The notes under the pieces: generated by a model | Database searches by the model: none | Told to the model about the DNA's origin: nothing | The model's input: the letters and a program-made list of their open reading frames with translations, nothing else | Shown here: in pieces, positions 19,222 through 25,388 of the stretch | How positions within the stretch are numbered: the stretch's first letter is position 1 | Layout of the letters: each line of letters starts with the position of its first letter | From: Uliginosibacterium gangwonense DSM 18521 | GTDB lineage: Bacteria; Pseudomonadota; Gammaproteobacteria; Burkholderiales; Rhodocyclaceae | Assembly: GCF_000373965.1 (NCBI RefSeq) | Contig: NZ_KB892857.1 | Coordinates: forward strand, 47,576 to 111,575 | DNA: 64,000 bases | Reading direction: 5' to 3' | Program-made: the position numbers and the translations under genes

Positions 19222-19296
19222 ATGAAGAAACGTTTTACAGAAGAGCAGATCATTGGTTTTCTCCGCTCAGGCGCCGGTTATGTTCAACGTTCCTAA
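19222..19296 (+). pseudogene. IS3-family transposase OrfA, N-terminal fragment
   Basis: ATG 19222, preceded by AAGGAG, opens with MKKRFTEEQIIGFLR, the first 15 residues of OrfA in many IS3-family (IS407-like) elements. After that the sequence departs (SGAGYVQRS) and stops. Everything beyond about 19266, including orfB, is gone. Only the left end of the element appears to remain, abutting the acyltransferase gene. Confidence 0.75.
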
Positions 19297-19427
19297 GTAC
19301 CAGCTTCCCGTCATAGCGAACATCTCTTTAGGGGCATTTGCAACTGATGGCCAATCCCTAATATATCAATATGGCGGAACGTCTCCGGAAACGCAGGCTG
19401 GTTTTGAACGGAATACGCACTATGTCG

Positions 19428-19457
19428 ACCTTAGAAACCTCTTGAGGTTTCTAAGGT
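19428..19457. repeat. Perfect 14-bp palindrome
   Basis: The arms ACCTTAGAAACCTC and GAGGTTTCTAAGGT are separated by TT only. There is no T run, so it is not a standard terminator. It could be a protein-binding site, the end structure of a mobile element, or a cruciform-prone scar. Confidence 0.7.
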
Positions 19458-19993
19458 GTAGCGTTTCGCGCATGTCATTACGCTGCGGCCTGTACCTTTT
19501 CATAACAGGACAACACACCACACAGCACCAAGCGCAATCCCCTACGCGCTCAAAAATTTTGATGTTCTTCCAGACTCCGCCCACGTCCGCCAGCCTGTAG
19601 CATTGAACGTGGGACAACTTAGGCAAGCCTGTGCGGCACGAGGGGCGGCTGTAAGTGCGAAGCAAAGATCAATGGTTTACAAGACAGTTTCGCTCCCTTC
19701 GCGCAGCAGGGAAACAAAGCAGGCTGTCATCCGAAGGATAACGAAGGCAGCAAAGCGCGGTAATGACCCAGGGCGCCCTTTGAATTCTTCTGTGATCATG
19801 GATACCCGCCGTCGTTAATTCTGCCCCCTGAGCCGGAGTTTCCCCCGGAGTGCGTCGACATGGTTTGTGGAGGCAAGGGGCGGTGCTCCAGGGAGCCGTG
19901 CCAGAACAAGGCGCTTTATCCTAATAGGCGCTGAAAGTGGCACGGGGGCGCAAGCACCGGCCCAAGACTGCTGAGGGGAAAGCCAAGAGCGTT

Positions 19994-20025
19994 TATAATT
20001 TGCCGCGCCCCAAAGTTATAGGGGC
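19994..20025 (+). promoter_or_regulatory. Possible promoter and 5' hairpin ahead of a mini-ORF
   Basis: TATAAT lies at 19994-19999. The expected start of transcription about 7 nt later falls at a small hairpin, GCCCC-N9-GGGGC (20007-20025). The -35 region is poor (TGCTGA-like), so the promoter call is tentative. Confidence 0.4.
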
Positions 20026-20085
20026 CTGAGAAAAGCAGAAATTCAACCCCGCGACGACTTCGGGTACAAAACAGGAGGAAAGATT

Positions 20086-20133
20086 ATGAAATCAAGCAAC
20101 CACGGGGCTTTCAATGCCCGACTTCTTGCTTAA
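20086..20133 (+). CDS. 15-codon mini-ORF with strong ribosome-binding site
   Basis: ATG 20086 is preceded by AGGAGGAAAGATT, the best ribosome-binding site in the accessory region, and encodes MKSSNHGAFNARLLA followed by TAA. A 7-bp hairpin (CGCAATG/CATTGCG) and a Rho-independent terminator follow. The compact arrangement suggests a translated leader or a free small peptide. I know no family for it. A leader peptide would normally precede a structural gene, but the next gene downstream is on the opposite strand. Confidence 0.4.
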   Translation: MKSSNHGAFNARLLA

Positions 20134-20157
20134 CGTCTGCCCAACTGATGCAACACT

Positions 20158-20179
20158 GCGCAATGCTCTGAAACATTGC
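20158..20179 (+). repeat. Hairpin after the mini-ORF
   Basis: The perfect arms CGCAATG and CATTGCG, eight nt apart, lie between the mini-ORF stop and the terminator. Together with the terminator stem this gives two consecutive hairpins, as in small RNA 3' ends or attenuators. Confidence 0.45.
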
Positions 20180-20188
20180 GAAACCTGC

Positions 20189-20230
20189 AAAACGCCCGCC
20201 AGCCTTCGGATTGACGGGCGTTTTCTCTTT
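20189..20230. terminator. Rho-independent terminator, usable on both strands
   Basis: The arms AAAACGCCCG and CGGGCGTTTT surround a 17-nt loop, with TTTTCTCTTTTT on the plus side and A residues on the other. It serves the mini-ORF unit and the minus-strand AhpD-like gene. Confidence 0.85.
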
Positions 20231-20247
20231 TTGGGAGTCTCTCGGGC

Positions 20248-20718
20248 TTATCCCTTGGGGATCGGTGGCGTAAACAACAGGCCTCCGGCAATCCGGTTCC
20301 AGGCATTGATCGCCCCGATCGCGCTGGTCAGGAACAGGATTTCGCTTTGGCTGAACTGTACCTGTAGATCACGATAAACCTCATCGCCAACCGCCTGTTG
20401 ATTCATCCGGGTAAGTGCTTCGGTCCACGCCAGTGCAGCCCGTTCCCGTGGCGAATATAAGCTTGTTTCCTCCCAGACGGCTACGAGATCAAGTTTGGCT
20501 GCGGCAATGTCCAGTTTGCGTGCCAAATTCAGGTGGTACTGCAAGCAAAACGCGCAACCATTGATCTGGGACGCGCGCACCTTGAGTAGCTCGGTCAGTT
20601 CCTTCTCCAGGCCCGATTGATCAACCGCCTGCCCTAATGCCCGAAGAGCGTTCAAAACTTCCGGAGCGGCTTGTTCAAGGATTGTGTAATCGCTGCGTGC
20701 GGTGGGTCCGTGCGACAT
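20248..20718 (-). CDS. Carboxymuconolactone decarboxylase (AhpD-like) family protein
   Basis: A 156-residue helical protein. The AhpD motif is complete: ELLKVRASQINGCAFCLQYH gives the redox CxxC (Cys-Ala-Phe-Cys) plus the downstream His of the peroxidase-type active site. Members act as alkylhydroperoxidases or related redox enzymes. It is divergent from a MarR regulator with a near-perfect inverted repeat between them, so control by that regulator, perhaps through oxidants or electrophiles, is a reasonable inference. Confidence 0.88.
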   Translation of the reverse strand: MSHGPTARSDYTILEQAAPEVLNALRALGQAVDQSGLEKELTELLKVRASQINGCAFCLQYHLNLARKLDIAAAKLDLVAVWEETSLYSPRERAALAWTEALTRMNQQAVGDEVYRDLQVQFSQSEILFLTSAIGAINAWNRIAGGLLFTPPIPKG

Positions 20719-20746
20719 CTGCTTTTCCTCTGCTGTTGGGATAATA

Positions 20747-20783
20747 TAAGAACTCGAACAACTTCATAATATTCGAATTCTTA
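20747..20783. promoter_or_regulatory. Candidate MarR operator in a divergent promoter
   Basis: TAAGAACTCGAA (20747-20758) and TTCGAATTCTTA (20772-20783) are reverse complements except at one position, with 13 nt between. The dyad lies in the 68-nt gap between the AhpD-like gene and the MarR gene and overlaps the region where both promoters must be. Confidence 0.65.
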
Positions 20784-20786
20784 CAT

Positions 20787-21260
20787 ATGAGCAAACCCCA
20801 CCCAACCAAGATTCCTGCCATTGGTGAAGGTAAGCGTGGCGAGCAAGGGCATATCGGCTATCTGCTACGCCAAGCCCACGCAGCCCATCGCATCCGAATG
20901 GAGCAGGCCTTGGCTCCGCTTGGCCTCACACTGCCACAATTTTCGGTCCTGACCATGCTGGGGGCGTATCCCGGAATTTCCGGCGCAGATCTGGCCCGGC
21001 TTTCTTTGCTGACGCCGCAAACCATGAGCGTCATCGTAAGCAATCTGGAACGTGCAGAACTCCTCAGCCGCAAACCCCACGCACAACACGGGCGCATCCA
21101 GGTCATTGAACTCACCGAAGCAGGCAGGCAACAACTTGCGCATAGCAAGCAGGCGGTACATCAAGCAGAAGAAGCCTTGCTCAGCAAGGTATCAGTTGAA
21201 GAAGAAAGCATCATCCGGCGCTGGCTGGTTTCAGTGGCCAAAGAAAGCATACTGACCTGA
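20787..21260 (+). CDS. MarR-family transcriptional regulator
   Basis: A 157-residue winged-helix repressor. The recognition-helix region LARLSLLTPQTMSVIVSNLERAELL and the wing with SRKPHAQHGRIQVIELTEAG are typical. MarR proteins bind palindromic operators as dimers and release on binding phenolics or on Cys oxidation; no Cys is obvious here, so a small ligand is more likely. It probably represses itself and the divergent AhpD-like gene. The start follows the operator dyad by 3 nt. Confidence 0.88.
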   Translation: MSKPHPTKIPAIGEGKRGEQGHIGYLLRQAHAAHRIRMEQALAPLGLTLPQFSVLTMLGAYPGISGADLARLSLLTPQTMSVIVSNLERAELLSRKPHAQHGRIQVIELTEAGRQQLAHSKQAVHQAEEALLSKVSVEEESIIRRWLVSVAKESILT

Positions 21261-21304
21261 TAACTTGTCTATGAGTCTTCTTGGCCTGTAACCACGTAAA
21301 CAGC

Positions 21305-21469
21305 ATGGAAGCTACCCTTCTTTACTCGCTGCTCAGCATCGCAGGATGTTTAAGCATGCTTTGTCTTGTGACCTGGCTTTTCATAAAAAGGCTAAAGGCC
21401 AAGGAAAGTCGGATACGCAGCTTTCTTAAATGGATTGCAGATCTGTTTGATTGCCTGATGGGTTTGTAA
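21305..21469 (+). CDS. Small single-pass membrane protein, hypothetical
   Basis: A 54-residue frame: a hydrophobic helix (about residues 6-26) is followed by a basic stretch (KRLKAKESRIRSFLK) and a short hydrophobic tail. No family is recognised, and the ribosome-binding site is poor. It may be a real small membrane protein behind the MarR gene, or a chance frame. Confidence 0.3.
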   Translation: MEATLLYSLLSIAGCLSMLCLVTWLFIKRLKAKESRIRSFLKWIADLFDCLMGL

Positions 21470-21499
21470 CCATCTCAAAATCGTGCATCAATTATCTCG

Positions 21500-22258
21500 T
21501 CAGGAATCCCGACTTTGCTTGCTGGCAACAATACGCATTCGGATCTTGACTGTATCTTCAACCTGCAAGGCACCACCCAGAACACTCATCGGGGTGATAC
21601 CGAAATCAGACTGCTTGATTGAAAAACTCGCTGTGACAATCAACTTGTCATGATCGTATTCAACCGCTGTCGGCACAACAATTTCGCATTCAACACCATG
21701 CATTTTGATTTTCACAACCACATCCATCCCCCAACCCGGGCCAGTCAAAGCACCTGAGCGGATTTCGATGATTGGGTAATGAGCGGCATCAAGCACCTTC
21801 TCACCGAGCATATTCCTCGTTGTACCCGCGATGGCCTCTTCATCGGGTTGCGGAAGAAACTCACCGCCCTCATCCAAGCGCGCATCTGCGGTATCAACCT
21901 GAAAATCCTTTACCGGAATTTCAATCGTAAACCGGGATTGATGAACATCTGGGGTCAGAAGAATTTCTCCCCGTAGGCTTTTCGCCTGGACAACATGATT
22001 ATGCCCAAGCTTCGCCAGCGGCCCCCCGCGAAAAACAAGAAACCGAACATCGGAGAGTTCGGGAAGAATGGTATAGCGATCTGCATTTTCTAGCGCCTTT
22101 TCGTCGCGCGAAGTGCGAGCCGCCTGATGCTCAATAGCAACAGGCTCAGGCAACGTCTGGCAACCCGTCTGACATAGCAAACCCAAACTCAATCCAACAA
22201 ATAACCAAGGCTTCAAAGCCCGAGGCTTTGCTTCACATCGAGAATTCCCGAACATCAC
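21500..22258 (-). CDS. YceI-family lipoprotein
   Basis: A 252-residue exported protein. Positively charged residues and a hydrophobic stretch (about 17-32) end in QTGCQ, a plausible lipobox, so it is probably lipid-anchored. The body is a YceI lipocalin-like barrel (SDVRFLVFRGGPLAKLGHNH, SRFTIEIPVKDFQVD, ALTGPGWGMDVVVKIKMHG), a fold that binds long isoprenoid chains such as ubiquinone precursors. Members with this GHNH variant are often near respiratory or stress genes. The partner is unknown. Confidence 0.8.
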   Translation of the reverse strand: MMFGNSRCEAKPRALKPWLFVGLSLGLLCQTGCQTLPEPVAIEHQAARTSRDEKALENADRYTILPELSDVRFLVFRGGPLAKLGHNHVVQAKSLRGEILLTPDVHQSRFTIEIPVKDFQVDTADARLDEGGEFLPQPDEEAIAGTTRNMLGEKVLDAAHYPIIEIRSGALTGPGWGMDVVVKIKMHGVECEIVVPTAVEYDHDKLIVTASFSIKQSDFGITPMSVLGGALQVEDTVKIRMRIVASKQSRDS

Positions 22259-22937
22259 TGCACCTCGCCATTATCTATGGATACGTTTAAATTGACTGAC
22301 GAGACTCGAAAGCTCGACGAAGAATTTCATTGCACATTTCACGCAAATTCTTCAACAGAACATAGAGTACAACACTCAAACCCAATACGGGTAGCAACCC
22401 AAATTCGGCATCAAACACCCAGAATAGAACAAACGCACCTCGCTTCCAAGCGGAAACAGTTTATAGCGCTCGGCCAGAACGTGAAAGCCACTGTTGATGG
22501 CTCTTGAGATCGAGGGCTCGCAAACCCAGCCTCATACTTTGGCTTACACATGGTCACCCCCTTACGCCCGGAATACAGCCCCCCCTCGGAGGCATCGCCC
22601 CCAAACAGAAACGGGCCCAAGCCAATTAGTTTCTACTTCTGGGCGCGCCCACAAATAGGGGGATTACCCCAAAGTCAGCCACCGGTTGCGGCGGGAAACC
22701 GCTAGAATTTTTTCTTCGCCATTTCTCGTCGGATTCGGCCAGCAAACAGTCAAGAGCGGGTGCTGACACCTTCTAAAAAGCAGCTATCTGAATGGCCCCG
22801 CGACATGCTGAAACCCGCCGGGAAGCCAATTCACACAATTCGGCCAAAACTATCATCCATTCCTTATCCATCTTGCGACAGCTTTGTGAAACCAAAGGGA
22901 CGCTCGAAATCATCAATGGCAGTTCGCAAAAAGCTGC
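22259..22937. other. Stretch with at most a decayed minus-strand ORF
   Basis: No intact gene is supported. On the minus strand, 22287-22460 is open and encodes a hydrophobic segment (FVLFWVFDAEFGLLPVLGL) followed by a charged helix; an overlapping frame to its right reads INSGFHVLAERYKLFPLG. Joining the two needs a frameshift near 22420, so this may be a broken membrane-protein gene. The rest (22621-22937) shows nothing recognisable. Confidence 0.3.
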
Positions 22938-23135
22938 CTAGCTGCCTCGGGCTTTCCGGCCACGCGTAGCCCGTTTGACTGGTACGCTTTGTCCGTACTC
23001 TTTCCACCAAACCGTGAGCGCCTCCATCGTCGGGCCGAGCCCACGAGCCTTTTGCGTGATCTCGTATTCGACTCGCGGCGGTACTTCTGCGAACACCGTG
23101 CGCAACACCAAACCGTCCGCCTCTAACTCACAAAG
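22938..23135 (-). pseudogene. HxlR-family regulator, C-terminal fragment
   Basis: Minus-strand translation gives LEADGLVLRTVFAEVPPRVE and YEITQKARGLGPTMEALTVW followed by a basic tail and a stop at 22938. This is the wing and C-terminal helix of the HxlR winged-helix family. The first half, including the start and recognition helix, is missing; the frame meets a stop at about 23136, where unrelated sequence begins. Confidence 0.75.
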
Positions 23136-23149
23136 TTACGCTTGAGGAA

Positions 23150-23340
23150 GTGGAGCCTTGTGTCCAACGCGAATTGATTTCGTCCATCAAGATCGAAAAA
23201 GCAGTTGAACTAATCAAACAGCACGAAGAGACGGCCTCGTTGTTCATGCTGTCTGCTACATCATATGCAGACACATATCGCAGAATTCATAATCGGCTTT
23301 TTGTTATGGGGTCACAGATGGTGGCTACTGGTTTGCACAC
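23150..23340 (+). other. Open plus-strand segment, possible gene fragment
   Basis: From GTG 23150 the frame encodes an amphipathic stretch (ISSIKIEKAVELIKQHEETA) that looks protein-like, and it runs on to 23392, over the end of the minus-strand TehA-like gene. The upstream side abuts the HxlR fragment, so this may be the sequence that truncated it. No family is recognised. Confidence 0.2.
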
Positions 23341-24273
23341 TCAAGTGTCGTCCTTTAGGCGCCACAGCCATACGGTACGCAGGGTTAGATAGCCAATGAA
23401 CAAATTCGCGCCGATAAAAATTGGCCAAGCCATCACTTGTGCGGCAACCACCCCAGCCAGGGCCAGTTTGAGGCAGCTCACAGTAGTGGCAGCGACCCCA
23501 AAGGTGTATGCCCAGTAACTCGGGGCAAATGGCTGCTGGCTTAACCAGCGTCCAAGGCGAAGGCCCAATAGGAGCTGGAACAGGCCATATCCCCACAGCA
23601 TCAGCAACCATGGCTCGTGTCCGCCAGGCACGAGCATCAAAGCAGCCATGGCACACACCACAGGAGGGGCAAACTGAATGCCCAGCAACGGTCGCTGAGG
23701 TGCAGGCATGGAGGGGAGATGCCATAACCGCTGAATGACCAACGGCTCCAGCGCTAACCAAGAAAAAGCGCCAGCGCCCAAGAACAACCACCCCCAGTCG
23801 GCGTGGCCTAAACCGCCCAAGGCTGCAGCACAGGTAAAATTGCCTGCCACTGTAGGCAGGTACAGTGCCGGAGTGCTATCGCGCACATCGCGCCCGCCTT
23901 GCCACAAGGAGCCTGTATGCCATAAAGCAAAAGCAAGATGCCAAATGAGCGCAGCCCCTGTTAGCAGCCATGCCGCCAAACGAGAATACGGTAGCACGGC
24001 CAGAGCAATCAAGAAGGTTGCTACCGCCAGCAGCGCGGTTGCGCTGCCTTGCACGGGGTGGAGCACTTCATCGAGAAACACCAAAGGACGTCGTATCGAT
24101 TGCTGCACGTAAAGCATCAACAATACAGCCCAGACCACAGCTGCCAAGAGCAATAGCAGTTCACCGTACAGGCTCGGCAGCCCCCATAACTTATTGGCCA
24201 CCCGCCACGCTTGGCCAAGACCGGACAGACCCAGCACCATACCAAAGAACGAAGCAGAAAGTGGACGGCGCAT
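23341..24273 (-). CDS. TehA/SLAC1-type (TDT family) membrane channel
   Basis: A 310-residue integral membrane protein with about ten hydrophobic helices. The N-terminus PLSASFFGMVLGLSGLGQAW matches the tellurite-resistance/dicarboxylate transporter (TDT) family, which includes TehA and plant SLAC1 anion channels. It may export sulfite, C4-dicarboxylates or other anions; the sequence alone does not decide. It stands alone, with truncated genes on one side and a long non-coding stretch upstream. Confidence 0.8.
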   Translation of the reverse strand: MRRPLSASFFGMVLGLSGLGQAWRVANKLWGLPSLYGELLLLLAAVVWAVLLMLYVQQSIRRPLVFLDEVLHPVQGSATALLAVATFLIALAVLPYSRLAAWLLTGAALIWHLAFALWHTGSLWQGGRDVRDSTPALYLPTVAGNFTCAAALGGLGHADWGWLFLGAGAFSWLALEPLVIQRLWHLPSMPAPQRPLLGIQFAPPVVCAMAALMLVPGGHEPWLLMLWGYGLFQLLLGLRLGRWLSQQPFAPSYWAYTFGVAATTVSCLKLALAGVVAAQVMAWPIFIGANLFIGYLTLRTVWLWRLKDDT

Positions 24274-24778
24274 GATGGAAAATTTGATTGAGAAAACGCC
24301 ATTTTAATCGTTACTGCAATTCCAGCCTATCTTCGCCACCTGTTCTCATTAATACTGTACCGGTAGTTCCTGTGCAAACCCGGTCACCGATTCTGGTTCA
24401 AGGCCGGTCGGTGAAGCAAAAACAAACCCACCTGCGTGGCGGGCTCAGAGAAATTGCCCCTTATCGGCTAATAGCTGTTTGCTAGGTTTGGATTTATCTT
24501 TCTCACGTTCTATGATTTCAGGCTCAAGTGACTTGCAAGCTCAATGTGGGCAATACTGATAGACTGATTTTCGGTGCGGATTCCACCGGTACCTGTTGAA
24601 ACCGCAGCATCAAGGAGTATTGATGCGGTCATAGAGAAACTAAGTTCGACAAAAAGTGGAATTGTTGTTCTTCAATAAACGACGAAGCACTAGGTGTGAC
24701 CTTGCAAACGGATGAGGTTAACCACCGCCAAAGCTTGTGTTGCGATTCCATATCCAATGCTCTCCTGAGGGGTATAAG
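24274..24778. other. Gap without a recognisable gene
   Basis: About 500 nt of mixed composition. It contains the promoter side of the TehA-like gene and one minus-strand terminator-like hairpin (24427-24443). Otherwise nothing is supported on either strand. Confidence 0.5.
24427..24443 (-). terminator. Possible minus-strand terminator without an upstream gene
   Basis: On the minus strand CCCGCC-ACGCA-GGTGGG (one G.U pair) is followed by TTTGTTTTT. No minus-strand gene is seen to its right, so it may be a relic of a lost gene. Confidence 0.4.
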
Positions 24779-24943
24779 ATGCAAAATAATTGGCATCTTT
24801 ACGGGATTTTGGCGCTCTTTCGTTCCATGCACGAAGGAGCGGACCCAAGAAAATCTGATTTAACAGAAATGCTCGCCTGCTCCACGCAAACTCAAAATTT
24901 GTGTGAACAACTTGCACAACAGTGGAGCAATCAGTTGGAGTGA
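24779..24943 (+). CDS. Hypothetical 54-residue protein
   Basis: ATG 24779 is preceded by GAGGGG at a 7-nt spacing. The product (starting MQNNWHLYGILALFRSMHEG) is soluble and helical in character with two Cys, and has no recognised family. It lies 445 nt upstream of the NO reductase gene on the same strand, too far to assume one transcript. The good ribosome-binding site and protein-like composition favour a real gene. Confidence 0.4.
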   Translation: MQNNWHLYGILALFRSMHEGADPRKSDLTEMLACSTQTQNLCEQLAQQWSNQLE

Positions 24944-25388
24944 GCGTAGCAGCTTGACTCGGTAGCGCGACAGACTAGAACCCTCTTTACCTTCTATATG
25001 CCCCTGAATGGGGTGTAGGTAATCTGTCTCAAATCAGAAGTCATCAACCAGTCCTTGCAGATAGTGCGTCAACTACAAACAAGTCAGAGATCACAAGCGT
25101 TCAGCTCTGCAAACGACCGTTACGATACATTTGCAAAGTCCTGAAGCAATTAATTGCCCTTGTCATTAACATGGTCTTGAATTGAAAATATATTAAAGCC
25201 GACAATTTCCCGGTTTGCATAGTTTAAATAGTCTATGCTTGCGACAAGGGATATCTACCTAGGCTAGGTAAAGCCACGCTACCCGATATTACCCTGACGG
25301 GCCCATTGTCGCGGACCCTATTCGCGTTCGCAGATCAAGCAGAAGCACTGCACCACTATTGACCCTTACATGAACAAAGGAACTCATC
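24944..25388. promoter_or_regulatory. Long upstream region of the NO reductase gene
   Basis: No gene is seen. Two dyads stand out: GCATAG-N10-CTATGC (25217-25238) and the perfect 15-bp TACCTAG-G-CTAGGTA (25256-25270). I see no clear FNR box (TTGAT-N4-ATCAA), NsrR-type site or sigma-54 promoter, so the regulator of this NO reductase is open. AAGGAA precedes the start codon at 25389. Confidence 0.45.

Larger units (their letters stand above)
19297..20085. other. Non-coding or decayed stretch
   Basis: No gene can be supported over about 790 nt. Weak frames at 19253-19600 and 19603-19818 have no family resemblance that I recognise and no good ribosome-binding site. The stretch holds a long perfect palindrome (19428-19457) and, at its right end, a -10-like box with a hairpin leading to the mini-ORF at 20086. 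Confidence 0.5.

Noticed and set aside
19994-20230. tmRNA as an explanation of the mini-ORF
   Set aside because: There is no tRNA-like acceptor end with CCA, and the ORF has its own ribosome-binding site and ATG, which tmRNA tags lack.
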